Assembly: GCA_000620185.1 (NCBI GenBank)
Contig: JHVO01000011.1
Coordinates: 62,001-126,000 of the forward strand
Direction of reading: 5' to 3'
DNA from: Geodermatophilaceae bacterium URHB0062
Lineage (GTDB): Bacteria > Actinomycetota > Actinomycetes > Mycobacteriales > Geodermatophilaceae
DNA: 64,000 bases
A program made the translations under genes and the position numbers. The first letter of the stretch is position 1. The number at the start of each line of letters is the position of its first letter. Positions 26,701 to 34,787 of this stretch are shown here, one piece after another. Under the pieces are notes generated by a model. That model was not told the DNA's origin, ran no database searches, and was given only the letters and a program-made list of their open reading frames with translations.

Positions 26701-27178
26701 TCCAGGCCAGGACGGCGAGCAAGGCAGCCGGGACGACGAGCGTCGAGGCGAGCGCCGGCAGGTAGGTCGCCAGCGCGGGCCCCAGGTCGGAGAGCCGGGT
26801 CGTAGCGAGCACCGCGGCCGGCGCCGGACCTCCCGCGGCGGCGACGGCGGCCGACGAGCCGGTGAGCCGGTCGAGCAGCGTCCGGCGGAGTTCGTCCTCC
26901 GCACGGCGGGCGTCCCGGGCGGCCAGCACCTCGCCGAGGGTCCCGGCGGCCGCCCGCAACGCGACCCCCACGGCCGCCAGCAGCAGGGGGCGCGCCGGCG
27001 ATCCGTCGGCGAGCCCGGCCACCCGGGCGATGGCCTGCGCCAGCCCGGCGGCGAGCAGCACCAGCCCGACCGTCTGCGCGAGCGCCGTCGCGGCGGCGCG
27101 GGCGAGCGCACGCCGCACACCGGCGACTCCCGCGAGGGCGGCCAGCGGCCCGCGAGCCGCAGATTCCGCTCCGGTCAC
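23720..27178 (-). CDS. cydDC: fused CydDC heterodimer-type ABC exporter
   Basis: 1152 aa; the two half-exporters CydD and CydC are joined, as in Streptomyces. Half 1: six helices, Walker A GASGSGKST at about 380, signature LSPGQLQR, LLLLDEPTAHLD. A Pro/Ala-rich linker follows at about 560-600. Half 2: six helices, Walker A GPSGSGKST, signature LSGGERRR, DVVLLDEPTAHLD. CydDC exports thiols or handles haem and is needed to assemble cytochrome bd. The GTG at 27178 overlaps the cydB stop (GTGA); a longer upstream frame running into cydB is rejected. Confidence 0.93.
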   Translation of the reverse strand: MTGAESAARGPLAALAGVAGVRRALARAAATALAQTVGLVLLAAGLAQAIARVAGLADGSPARPLLLAAVGVALRAAAGTLGEVLAARDARRAEDELRRTLLDRLTGSSAAVAAAGGPAPAAVLATTRLSDLGPALATYLPALASTLVVPAALLAVLAWTDLLSAVLVAVTLPLVPLFMALVGRYTRDATVGSARALDRIATSVAELVRGLPVLVGLGRAAEQAAALAALGEDHRRRTLATLRIAFLSALVLELIATLSVALVAVTVGLRLISGDLSLAFGLTALLLAPEAFTPLRALGAAHHAAEDATLAAAEARAVLAATPAAVEAADAAGAAAGEDDPRGADVAVVGLAVRYPGRPVAALPPMDLTVRPGELLALTGASGSGKSTLLSALAGLIGSEARMTGTVRGVPAGAVAYVPQFPRTTGATVADELRRHAGSEPGADGIVGEAFVVEALARVGLTELAGRTSESLSPGQLQRVALARALVRVRRGATLLLLDEPTAHLDEKSRSLVADVLAGLRGTVSIVLVTHDPALAALADRTVGLTSPTTSAISPPTAPHGDRIAEVAAAREVSVPAPAPASEAAAPAHPRVALGRAVLAGSFSAGAGVALTAVSGWLILRAAEMPPVLTLLVAIVGVRFFGLGRAVLRWLERMTAHDAALRLAAGARVRVWSALAAQGLAADRTPGSALARVVGDVGVVQDLTVRVRPPLLVAAVVSSATVAALALVDPVAAGAVGAVLAATAALVLLAHRRLGAGAARVESGLRVAALRETTTVLEGIPDLRAHGLAGDAAADLAAVAARQSGAARIRTRAAALGNGLVVLGTGLAAVLAAAAGARQGLAGPAVAVLALAPLALAEPLAGLVSGLQRRGALADARARIDAVLAAPLPAEPEHPLPELDGVRLLATDDLRAGWPGGPDVLRGLTLRATAGDGWTVVRGPSGSGKSTLLAVLMAALRPRAGEYTVDGVPADRLRGADLRAEMAWLPQEAHVFASSIRANLALAAPRGELTGAVGEARMRAALTATGLGPLLAGLPEGMDTSVGAGGTALSGGERRRLAAARALLADRDVVLLDEPTAHLDRPTAAALVRDLRAALAGRMVVCVTHDELEEPGDTVLRMGAGEPVRAGGLNRRTGRAGCNPWTHPSPDRSSSA

Positions 27179-28188
27179 GCCTCGGCACCAATTGTCTCGT
27201 GCTGCGGCTCCGCGGTCAGCCGCTTCCGGAAGACCCAGTACGTCCACGCCTGGTACGCGAGGACCACGGGCAGGCCGACGGCGGCGACCCAGGTCATCAC
27301 GGTGAGGGTGTAGGCGCTGACCGACGCGTCGCCGATCGTCACATCGAAGGCCGGATCGATGGTCGACGGGACGACGACCGGGTACGCGGCGCCGAAGATC
27401 GTGGCGGCCGAGGCGACCAGCATCAAGGCCCACGCGGCGAATGCCGACCCCTCCCGGTCCAGCCGGATCCGGGTCCAGGCGAGGACCACTGCCGAAGCGG
27501 CGATCAGCCACAGCACCGCGGTGACTGGCGTGCCGTAGCGCAGGTGCACCAGCCCGGCCCAGACCAGCAGCGGCAGCGCGGCGACCGGCGACCACCGCAG
27601 CGCGAACGCCCGTGCCCGCAGCCGCACGTCGCCGTCGGTCTTCAGCGCGAGGAACAGCGCCCCGTGGACGAGCGCGAACGCGAGGATCGCCAGCGCGCCC
27701 AGCACCGCCGGCCATCCGACCCCGGCGAAGGCGGCGCCCACCCGGTGGCCGTCGCCGTCGATCGGCAAGCCCAGCGTCGTCGCCCCGAGTGCGGCGCCGA
27801 CCCCAAGGGCGGCCACCAGTGAGCCGCCGGTGATCACGTGCGTCCAGGTGGCGTCCCACCGCGGGTCGTGCGAGGAGTGCCGCCACTCGAAGGCGACCGC
27901 CCGCACGATGAGGCCGAGCAGCACGATCACGAACGGCAGGTAGAGCGCGGGCAGCCATGTGGCGTACCAGCCGGGGAAGGCGGCGAACACCGCGCCGGCG
28001 GCGGTGATCAGCCACACCTCGTTGCCGTCCCACAGGGGGCCGATGCTCCGCAGCATGAGGTGCCGGTCGGCGGGGGTGCGGCCCAGCACGGGCAGCAGCG
28101 CCGCGACACCGAAGTCGAAACCTTCGAGCAGGAGGAAGCCGGTCCAGAGCACCGCGACGGCGGCGAACCAGAGCGTCTGCAGGTCCAT
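27175..28188 (-). CDS. cydB: cytochrome bd ubiquinol/menaquinol oxidase subunit II
   Basis: 337 aa, eight to nine transmembrane helices. DLQTLWFAAVAVLWTGFLLL at the N-terminus and LEGFDFGVA are the family hallmarks, and WDGNEVWLITAAGAVFAAFP follows. With CydA it forms the high-affinity quinol oxidase of the cytoplasmic membrane. Middle gene of cydA-cydB-cydDC, 40 bases after cydA. Confidence 0.95.
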   Translation of the reverse strand: MDLQTLWFAAVAVLWTGFLLLEGFDFGVAALLPVLGRTPADRHLMLRSIGPLWDGNEVWLITAAGAVFAAFPGWYATWLPALYLPFVIVLLGLIVRAVAFEWRHSSHDPRWDATWTHVITGGSLVAALGVGAALGATTLGLPIDGDGHRVGAAFAGVGWPAVLGALAILAFALVHGALFLALKTDGDVRLRARAFALRWSPVAALPLLVWAGLVHLRYGTPVTAVLWLIAASAVVLAWTRIRLDREGSAFAAWALMLVASAATIFGAAYPVVVPSTIDPAFDVTIGDASVSAYTLTVMTWVAAVGLPVVLAYQAWTYWVFRKRLTAEPQHETIGAEA

Positions 28189-28228
28189 GTCACGTCTCCA
28201 ACGGCGGGGTGGGTGGGGGAAGCACAGT

Positions 28229-29809
28229 TCAGTAGGCGAAGGAGAGGACGTCGTCGCCGTCGGTGGCGCCGTCGGGGGAGTCGGCGCGGTCGGGCCCGTC
28301 CGGGGTGCCGGTCGGGGTCGGTGCGCCGTCGCCGGTCGTGATGCCGCGGCGTACGAACCGGCTGATCAGGCCGAGCTCGACGACCGCGAGCGCGCCGTAG
28401 ACGACGGTCAGCGTGATCAGCGACGTCCACACCTCGGCGGCCGTGACGCCGGGGGAGACGGCCTGGGCGGTGAAGAACCAGATCTGCTGAGCGACCGGCA
28501 CGTCGGGATTGGGCACCACCACGAACGGCTGCCGGCCCATCTCGGTGAAGATCCAGCCGGTCGCGTTGGCCAGGAACGGTGCGCCGACGGCCAGCAACGC
28601 GCCGTAGACACCGATCCGCGACGTCGGCACGCGCCCGCGCCGGGTGGCCCACAGGGCGTACGCGGCGACCGCCGCCAAGACGGCGCCCATGCCGACCATC
28701 AGCCGGAAGCTCCAGTAGGTCACCGCCAGCACCGGCTGGTAGTCGACCGGTTCGCCGGCCTTGTCGCCGAAGCGCGCCGGGTCGTCGGGGTAGGTGGCCC
28801 CGTAGACCTCCGAGTAGCGCTCCTGCAGCTCGTTGACGCCGGGGACGGCGGTGGAGAAGTCGCTGTGCGCGAGGAAGGAGAGCAGGCCCGGCACCGTGAT
28901 CGAGTGGACGTCGTCGCACTCGTTGGAGCCCAGCTTGTTCCAGGCGAAGACCGAGAACGACGCCGGCGCCTCGGTCTCGCAGAGCGCCTCGGCCGAGCTC
29001 ATCTTCAGCGGCTGCTGCTGGTACATGAGCTTGCCCTGCCAGTCGCCGGTCAGGGCGACGAGGAGGAAGGCCGCCAGTGACACCCAGCCGCCGAGCCGCA
29101 CCGAGCGGCGCCACACCCGGTGGTCGACGGCAGAGTCGCCAGCACCCTCCCACCCGTTCGCGAGCTTCCGCCGGCGCAGGTGCCAGAGGCCGATGCCGAC
29201 CAGCAGGGCGCCGGCGGCCATCAGTGCCGCGACGACCGCGTGGCTGAAGGCGGCCAAGGCGGTGTTGTTCGTCAGCACCGCCCCGATGCTGGTCAGGCGG
29301 GGCTTCGCGGAAGCTCCGGAGCCGTCCATCGTCACGCCGACCGGGTGCTGCATCCAGGAGTTGGCCGCGATGATGAAGTACGCGCTCACGACCGACCCGA
29401 GCACCGCGGCCCACAGCGCGGCCAGGTGCACCCGCTTCGGGATCCGGCCCCAGCCGAAGATCCACAGCCCCAGGAACGTGGACTCGAGAAAGAACGCGAG
29501 CAACGCCTCCATGGCCAGCAGCGAGCCGAACACGTCGCCGACGAACCGGGAGTACTCGCTCCAGGCGAGGCCGAACTGGAATTCCTGCACGAGCCCGGTC
29601 GCCACGCCCAGGACGAAGTTGATCAGGTAGATGCGGCCCCAGAACCGGGTCATCCGCAGCCACTCGGGCTTGTCGGTGCGCACCCACATCGTGTGCATGA
29701 CCGCGACCAGGAGGCCCAGGCCGATGGTCAGCGGAACCATCAGGAAGTGGTAGACGGTGGTGACCCCGAACTGCCAGCGCGCCACGTCCAGGACGTCCAC
29801 GGCGTTCAC
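28229..29809 (-). CDS. cydA: cytochrome bd oxidase subunit I
   Basis: 526 aa. RWQFGVTTVYHFLMVPLTIG with haem ligand His 21; Glu 101 and Glu 109 in MEALLAFFLES; His 190 in FSHAVVAAL; short Q-loop GDWQGKLMYQQQPLKMSSAE; haem b558 Met in FTEMGRQPF. The last motif reads GRQPF, whereas the E. coli protein has GRQPW. The acidic C-terminal tail is extended. Reduces O2 to water with quinol electrons. First gene of the operon; its promoter faces the BlaI/M56 pair. Confidence 0.95.
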   Translation of the reverse strand: MNAVDVLDVARWQFGVTTVYHFLMVPLTIGLGLLVAVMHTMWVRTDKPEWLRMTRFWGRIYLINFVLGVATGLVQEFQFGLAWSEYSRFVGDVFGSLLAMEALLAFFLESTFLGLWIFGWGRIPKRVHLAALWAAVLGSVVSAYFIIAANSWMQHPVGVTMDGSGASAKPRLTSIGAVLTNNTALAAFSHAVVAALMAAGALLVGIGLWHLRRRKLANGWEGAGDSAVDHRVWRRSVRLGGWVSLAAFLLVALTGDWQGKLMYQQQPLKMSSAEALCETEAPASFSVFAWNKLGSNECDDVHSITVPGLLSFLAHSDFSTAVPGVNELQERYSEVYGATYPDDPARFGDKAGEPVDYQPVLAVTYWSFRLMVGMGAVLAAVAAYALWATRRGRVPTSRIGVYGALLAVGAPFLANATGWIFTEMGRQPFVVVPNPDVPVAQQIWFFTAQAVSPGVTAAEVWTSLITLTVVYGALAVVELGLISRFVRRGITTGDGAPTPTGTPDGPDRADSPDGATDGDDVLSFAY

Positions 29810-29840
29810 TCCTCTGCACGTCGTACCATCGACACGTTCT

Positions 29841-29881
29841 TTCTACGCCAGGTAGAAGACACTTTTCTACGGCACGTAGAA
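29841..29881. promoter_or_regulatory. two BlaI/CopY-like operators between cydA and the repressor gene
   Basis: TTCTACGCCAGGTAGAA (29841-29857, one mismatch between arms) and TTCTACGGCACGTAGAA (29865-29881, perfect arms TTCTACG/CGTAGAA with 3-base centre), centres 24 bp apart. They resemble the TACA/TGTA-type dyads of BlaI/MecI repressors. They sit 32 bases upstream of cydA and 34 bases upstream of the repressor, so both promoters could be repressed. Confidence 0.8.
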
Positions 29882-29914
29882 GAAGCCGGTGTGAGACAGG
29901 GAACAGGAGGCGCC

Positions 29915-30277
29915 GTGGCAACGCTGGGGGAGCTGGAGCGCGCGCTCATGGAGCGGCTGTGGTCCGCGCCGGAACCGGTCGCGGCGACGACCCTGCGCGA
30001 TGAGCTGGCGGAGCGGGACGTCGCGCTGACGACCGTGCACACCGTCCTGACGCGCCTGCAGCACAAGGGCTTCGTCGTCCACGACGAGGGGCGGCCGCGC
30101 CGGTTCCGCCCGCGCGCCAGTCGCGAGGACCACGCGGCCGAGCTCATGCACGAGGTCCTCGGGCAGTCGGCCGACCGCCAGGCGGTGCTGGCCCGCTTCG
30201 TCGGCAGCGTCAACCCCGACGAGGCGCGCCTGCTGCGCGAGCTGCTCGCCGCCGCGGACGACGCCGCGCCGCGCTGA
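29915..30277 (+). CDS. BlaI/MecI/CopY family transcriptional repressor
   Basis: 120 aa. Winged helix-turn-helix with LGELERALMERLWSAPEP at the start and TTVHTVLTRLQHKGFVVHDE as the recognition region, then a dimerisation tail. In beta-lactam systems such repressors are cleaved after activation of a BlaR1/MecR1 protease. The GTG at 29915 has CAGGAGG 5 bases upstream. It is followed at once by an M56 protease and divergent from cydABDC, whose shared gap carries its probable operators. Confidence 0.92.
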   Translation: MATLGELERALMERLWSAPEPVAATTLRDELAERDVALTTVHTVLTRLQHKGFVVHDEGRPRRFRPRASREDHAAELMHEVLGQSADRQAVLARFVGSVNPDEARLLRELLAAADDAAPR

Positions 30278-30294
30278 CCGCCTCCACCGCCCCC

Positions 30295-31239
30295 GTGCTG
30301 CCTGCCTCCGCGGCGTCGCTGGCCGTGCTCGCCGTGCTGCTCGCCTGGCCGGTGCCGGCGCTGCTGGCCCGTGCGGGCTGGACCCGGCGCGATCCGCTGG
30401 TGGCCCTCGTCTGCTGGCAGGCGATCGGGTTGGCCGGCGGGCTGTCGATGATCGCCGCGCTGCTCGTGCACGGCCTGGCCCCGTGGGGGCACTCGCTCCC
30501 CGAGGCCGCCTGGGCGCTGGTCACGGGACACCTCGCGGGCGATCCGGTGCGCGGCGACCACTGGGTCGCCCTCATCCTCGCCGTCGTCCTCGCGACGGAG
30601 CTGCTGGGCGTGCTGGTTCTCTCCGGCGTGCGGACCGCCCGCACCCGCCGTCGCCATCGGGCGCTGCTCGAGCTGGTCGTGCAGCCCTCCGCCGAGCTGC
30701 CGGACACGCGGCTGCTCGAGCATCCGGCCCCGGTGGCGTTCTGCATCCCGGGTGCGCGGCCGTTGCTGGTGCTCTCGTCGGGCATGGTCGCCGAGCTCGA
30801 CGAGGCCCAGCTGGCCGCGGTGGTGGCGCACGAGCGGGCGCACCTGAGCGAGCACCACCACCTGCTCCTGCTGCCGTTCGTGGCGTGGGAGGCGGCGCTG
30901 CCCGTGCTGCCGGCGGCCGCCCGGGCGCACGTCGCCGTCCGCGATCTGGTGGAGATGCGGGCCGACGACGTGGCCCTGCGCTCGCTGGCGGACGGCACCG
31001 GCGGCACCGCACCGCGGCGCACGCTGGCGCAGGCGATCGTCGCGGCGGCCGAGGGGACCGGGGGAGTGGCGGTGCCCGGCGGCGCGCTGGCCGTCGCCGG
31101 CAGCGCCGTGCGTGCCCGGGTCGTGCGGCTGCTCGAGCCGCCGTCCCCGCTTCCGGCGGCTGCGCGGTGGACGGCGCTGGCCGCCGCGGGTCTGCTGCTG
31201 GCCTTGCCGACCGCCCTGCTCGTGCTACCGGCGGTCTGA
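30295..31239 (+). CDS. M56 family membrane zinc metallopeptidase (BlaR1-like, sensor-less)
   Basis: 314 aa, about five transmembrane helices. Zinc motif HERAH (His 179, Glu 180, His 183) preceded by SSGMVAELDEAQLAAVVA, and a downstream EMRADDVAL with the third ligand Glu. It ends just after the last helix, with no penicillin-binding sensor domain as in BlaR1. Likely cleaves or inactivates the BlaI-type repressor on a membrane or respiratory signal. The GTG at 30295 is used; an in-frame CTG at 30274 overlaps the repressor stop and may be the true start. Confidence 0.9.
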   Translation: MLPASAASLAVLAVLLAWPVPALLARAGWTRRDPLVALVCWQAIGLAGGLSMIAALLVHGLAPWGHSLPEAAWALVTGHLAGDPVRGDHWVALILAVVLATELLGVLVLSGVRTARTRRRHRALLELVVQPSAELPDTRLLEHPAPVAFCIPGARPLLVLSSGMVAELDEAQLAAVVAHERAHLSEHHHLLLLPFVAWEAALPVLPAAARAHVAVRDLVEMRADDVALRSLADGTGGTAPRRTLAQAIVAAAEGTGGVAVPGGALAVAGSAVRARVVRLLEPPSPLPAAARWTALAAAGLLLALPTALLVLPAV

Positions 31240-31971
31240 GCTCCGGGCGTCGGCGTCGGCGGTGACGACCCGCACCCAGCCCGCCGCCAACTCGCCCCAC
31301 ACACGACGCAGCTCGGGCTCGCTGGCCTCGACCTCGGCGCGGATCCCCTCGGTCGTCAGCCCGAGCGCAGCCAGATCCGCCGCCGAGCCGCGCGCCCACT
31401 CGGCCGCCGTGTCGCTGAGCACCTCGGGATGGAACTGGGTGCCCCACGCGGTCCCGCCGACCCGGAAGGCCTGGTTGGGGAATCGGTCGTTGCCACACAG
31501 GCTGACCGATCCGGGCGGCAGCTCGACGATCTCCTCCCAGTGCCACTCGACCGCCGGTGCCACGGGCGGGAGGCCGGCGAACAGCGGGTCGGTACGGGCC
31601 GCCTCGGTCGGGCGGACCTGGTACAGCCCGACCTCGGGCGGCCCGTCGATCCGGTCGACCTTGCCCCCCGCGACGGCGGCGAGCAGCTCACCGCCCAGGC
31701 AGATGCCGAGCAGGGGCACCTCGTCGGCCAGGGCGCCGGCCATCAGCCGCCGGACGTCGGGCAGCCACCGGGCCGTCGTGTCGTCGAACGGGCCGGGTGT
31801 GCCGCCGAGGACCAGGAGGCCCGCGTAGCCGTCGGTCGACTCGGGGATCGGGTCGCCGAGGTAGGGATGGACGACGTCGAGCTCGGTGCCGAGCGCGCGG
31901 ATCCGTTCGCCGATGTAGCCCGGCCCGGTGTCGTCCTCGTGCTGGACGACGAGCACGCGAACCGGGGTCAC
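31225..31971 (-). CDS. class I glutamine amidotransferase-like protein
   Basis: 248 aa, triad glutamine amidotransferase domain: LLVLGGTPGPFDD, nucleophile elbow PLLGICLGGELLA (Cys about 90) and GTQFHPEVLS (His about 180). Resembles the stand-alone GuaA-like amidotransferases that hydrolyse gamma-glutamyl amides. The GTG overlaps the ABC ATPase stop (GTGA), making it the last gene of an amino-acid transport operon; it may process a gamma-glutamyl compound brought in. The 3' end overlaps the convergent M56 gene by 15 bases. Confidence 0.87.
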   Translation of the reverse strand: MTPVRVLVVQHEDDTGPGYIGERIRALGTELDVVHPYLGDPIPESTDGYAGLLVLGGTPGPFDDTTARWLPDVRRLMAGALADEVPLLGICLGGELLAAVAGGKVDRIDGPPEVGLYQVRPTEAARTDPLFAGLPPVAPAVEWHWEEIVELPPGSVSLCGNDRFPNQAFRVGGTAWGTQFHPEVLSDTAAEWARGSAADLAALGLTTEGIRAEVEASEPELRRVWGELAAGWVRVVTADADARSSDRR

Positions 31972-32720
31972 AGCCGCCCGGCCTCGACGATCCGGTGCAG
32001 GAACGCCTGGGTGCGCGGTTCGGTGGGCGCGCCGAAGATCCGCTCCGGTGGCCCCTGCTCCAAGATGACGCCCTCGTGCAGGAAGCACACCGTGTGGGCG
32101 ACCTCGCGTGCGAAGGACATCTCGTGGGTCGCCAGCAGCATGGTCATGCCCTCGGCTGCCAGGTCCCGGACGATGCCCAGGACCTCCGCCACGAGTTCGG
32201 GGTCCAGCGCGGACGTGATCTCGTCCAGCAGCAGCACCCGTGGGTTCATGGCGAGCGCTCGGACGATGGCCACTCGCTGCTGCTGCCCACCGGACAGCTG
32301 ATCGGGATAGGCGCCGGCCTTCGCGGCCAGTCCGACCCGCTCCAGCAGTTCGAGCGCCTGCGCCTCGGCCGCGGCGCGGGAGTGCCGGTGGATGCGCCGG
32401 GGTCCGAGCGTGATGTTGTCCAGCACCCGCATGTGCGGGAACAGGTTGAAGGCCTGGAACACGATGCCGACGTCGCGGCGCAGCCGGTCGACGTCGGTGC
32501 CCTCGCCGGAGACGACGTCCCCGTCGAGACGGATCTGGCCCTCGTCGATCGTCTCGAGCGCGTTGACGCAGCGCAGCAGCGTGGACTTGCCGCACCCGGA
32601 CGCGCCGATCAGGCAGACCACCTGGTGCTGCTCGACGGAGAGGTCGATGCCGCGCAGGACCTCGTTGGCTCCGTAGGACTTCCGCAGTCCTTCGATCTCC
32701 AGAAAGCTGATCGGACTCAC
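31968..32720 (-). CDS. polar amino acid ABC transporter ATP-binding protein
   Basis: 250 aa. Walker A GASGCGKST, Q-loop VFQAFNLFPHM, signature LSGGQQQRVAI, Walker B RVLLLDEITSALDP, H-loop THEMSFA: the PAAT/GlnQ subfamily. Note ITSALD in place of the common PTSALD. Coupled to the permease (GTGA) and to the amidotransferase (GTGA). Confidence 0.93.
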   Translation of the reverse strand: MSPISFLEIEGLRKSYGANEVLRGIDLSVEQHQVVCLIGASGCGKSTLLRCVNALETIDEGQIRLDGDVVSGEGTDVDRLRRDVGIVFQAFNLFPHMRVLDNITLGPRRIHRHSRAAAEAQALELLERVGLAAKAGAYPDQLSGGQQQRVAIVRALAMNPRVLLLDEITSALDPELVAEVLGIVRDLAAEGMTMLLATHEMSFAREVAHTVCFLHEGVILEQGPPERIFGAPTEPRTQAFLHRIVEAGRL

Positions 32721-33811
32721 CTGGCCTGCAGACGCCGCTGCTCGCGCGCGAGCAGCCCGTCCACGAATCGGGTCTGGGGGATCGTGATCAGGACGAACAG
32801 AGCCGCCACCACGGTCACCGACGAGAGGTTGAAGAAGTTGCTGGCATACGTCTTCGCCTGCGTGAACGCCTCGACGGTGCCGATCACGGTCACGAGCGCC
32901 GTGTCCTTCTGCAGGCCGATGAAGTCGTTGAGCAGTGGCGGGATCACCCGGCGGACGGCCTGCGGGACGATCACGAACCGCATGGTCGAGGGATAGGACA
33001 GCCCGAGGGAGCGCGCCGCGGCCATCTGGCTGGGGTGGATGCTCTCGATCCCGGCGCGGTAGACCTCGGCGACGTACGCGCCGTAGGTCAGGACCAGCGC
33101 GAAGATCGCCGCCCAGGTGGGGCTCATCGAGCTGAGCACCGGCACGCCCGCCAGCGGGAGGCCGAAGCCGACGAGGTAGATGACGATGATGGCCGGCACT
33201 GCGCGGAAGGCATCGATGTAGACGGTGGCCAGCCAGGCGATCGGCCGGCCGCCGGGACCGGGCGCCAGCCGGGCGAGGGCGACCAGCAGGCCCCAGGCGA
33301 GCACGATCACCTCGGCGACGACGGCGATGAAGACGTTCTTGCCGAACGCCTTGGTGACGTCCCACCAGCTGCGCGCGACCATGTCCGGTGCGAAGAAGGT
33401 GCTCTGCACCGCGTGGTCGTTGGCGAGCAGGAAGACGACGAAGAACGTCGCGATCACCGTCGCGACGCACAGCCCGATCGCGAGCCGGGCGGCGTTGCGG
33501 CCGCGGAACCGGTCGCGGCGGACGGCCACCGGGTCCTCGCGGGCCTCCGCTGCCCGTGCCAGGCGGCCGTACCGGACGGCGGAGAGGACCGGCAGGACGA
33601 GCAGCAGCGCGGCGAGCGCACCGAGGACCGCAACCGCGAGCAGCACCCAGTGCCAGCCGCCGGACCGCGGTGCGGCCTGGACCAGCCGCACCGCGGTGAT
33701 GCCGACGAACAGCACGGTCGCGGCGGTGACCACGGCCGCGACGACGGTCAGCCCGTGCCCGGACCGCCCGGTCGTCGACCGGGCGGTCGGGCGTGCCTCG
33801 ACGGCCGTCAC
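32717..33811 (-). CDS. polar amino acid ABC transporter permease
   Basis: 364 aa. A long N-terminal part with three extra helices precedes the HisM/GlnP permease core, whose EAA loop is AARSLGLSYPSTMRFVIVPQ. QKDTALVTVIGTVEAF is typical of the family. Permeases with additional N-terminal helices are known for glutamate and glutamine systems. Both junctions are GTGA overlaps. Confidence 0.92.
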   Translation of the reverse strand: MTAVEARPTARSTTGRSGHGLTVVAAVVTAATVLFVGITAVRLVQAAPRSGGWHWVLLAVAVLGALAALLLVLPVLSAVRYGRLARAAEAREDPVAVRRDRFRGRNAARLAIGLCVATVIATFFVVFLLANDHAVQSTFFAPDMVARSWWDVTKAFGKNVFIAVVAEVIVLAWGLLVALARLAPGPGGRPIAWLATVYIDAFRAVPAIIVIYLVGFGLPLAGVPVLSSMSPTWAAIFALVLTYGAYVAEVYRAGIESIHPSQMAAARSLGLSYPSTMRFVIVPQAVRRVIPPLLNDFIGLQKDTALVTVIGTVEAFTQAKTYASNFFNLSSVTVVAALFVLITIPQTRFVDGLLAREQRRLQAR

Positions 33812-34683
33812 GGCGCCGACCAGGTGGCGACCTCCTCGGGGTCACCACCGAAGGCGGGGCCGAGGTAGGTCTTGCTCAGCTTCTCGAGCGTGCCGTCCGT
33901 GTCGAGGTCGGCGATGATCTTGTTGATCGTCTCGGTGTTCTTGGAGTCCTTGGGCAGCATCGCGCCGTAGGCCTCGTCGGTCGGGAACTGGCCGACCACC
34001 TCGACCTGGCCGCCGGACTGCTTGGCCTGCCCGAGCTCGATCGCGACGTCCTGCAGGTAGGCGTCGATCCGGCCGGCGTTGACGGCCGCGAGTGCCTCGG
34101 AGTCGCCGGGGAAGACGTCCAGCTTCTCCGGGTGCAGCGTGTCGGTGACCCACTGCTGCCCGGCCGTGCCCTGCTTGACGCCGATCCGCAGGCCCGCCAG
34201 GTTCGACTCGCTGACGTCGGCGCCCTTCTTCGCGAGCACGCCGATGGAGGAGGTGTAGTACGGGTCGCTGAAGTCGACGACCTGCTGGCGCTCCGGGGTG
34301 ATCGAGATCTCGTCGAGGGAGAGGTCGTAGCCGGTGAGCTTGCCCGACACGAGGCCGTCGAAGGACACGTACTGGAGGTCGATCGACTTCAGGCCGCTGC
34401 GCTGCGCGATCTCGGCCGCCATGCAGTACTCGTAGCCGCTCTTGATGTCGTCGACGGTGTTGCCGTCCCACCATCCGACCGACGGGACGTCGGCCTTGAT
34501 GGTCAGGACGCCGTCCTTGACCGTGTCCAGCTCGTACTGGCCGGCCTTCCCGGTCACCTGGCAGTCGCCGAAGGACCCGGCGGCGTCCGTCGAGTCGTCC
34601 GAGGACGAATCGCTGCTGCAGGCCGAGGCCGCGGTGATGGCCAGACACGCGGCGGTGACGCCGACCAGACGGGTGATGCGCAT
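33808..34683 (-). CDS. amino acid ABC transporter substrate-binding lipoprotein
   Basis: 291 aa. Lipobox ASAC (Cys 22), then an SBP_bac_3 fold: GYEYCMAAEIAQRSGLKSI, DEISITPERQQVVDFSDPYY and VGVKQGTAGQQW-type loops (here IGVKQGTAGQQW). Binds a polar amino acid or related opine-like ligand. First gene of the operon, divergent from the LacI regulator across the palindrome at 34706-34719. Confidence 0.92.
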   Translation of the reverse strand: MRITRLVGVTAACLAITAASACSSDSSSDDSTDAAGSFGDCQVTGKAGQYELDTVKDGVLTIKADVPSVGWWDGNTVDDIKSGYEYCMAAEIAQRSGLKSIDLQYVSFDGLVSGKLTGYDLSLDEISITPERQQVVDFSDPYYTSSIGVLAKKGADVSESNLAGLRIGVKQGTAGQQWVTDTLHPEKLDVFPGDSEALAAVNAGRIDAYLQDVAIELGQAKQSGGQVEVVGQFPTDEAYGAMLPKDSKNTETINKIIADLDTDGTLEKLSKTYLGPAFGGDPEEVATWSAP

Positions 34684-34705
34684 GCGAACTCCTGCTCGAC
34701 GATCC

Positions 34706-34719
34706 CTAAAACGGTTTAG
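34706..34719. promoter_or_regulatory. LacI-type operator in the divergent gap
   Basis: CTAAAACGGTTTAG is a 14-bp near-palindrome with the central CG of LacI-family sites (arms CTAAA and TTTAG perfect). It is 22 bases upstream of the binding-protein gene and 68 bases upstream of the LacI-type gene, so it likely controls both. Confidence 0.75.
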
Positions 34720-34787
34720 TATGGCCGCGTCAGTGTGGCCACGAGGTGACCGTCCGTCAAGAGCGCTGATGTCCGAGGGGAGATCGC

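Noticed and set aside
23720-28033. Longer version of cydDC starting inside cydB
   Set aside because: The extra N-terminus is the cydB sequence in another frame; the GTGA overlap at 27175-27178 gives the natural start.
29915-31239. Beta-lactam resistance regulator pair
   Set aside because: No beta-lactamase gene is in the window, the M56 protein has no penicillin-binding sensor, and the divergent genes are cydABDC.
31968-33848. Apparent fusion of ABC ATPase with upstream sequence
   Set aside because: The upstream part is the permease gene read in a wrong frame; the ATPase begins at the GTG at 32720.
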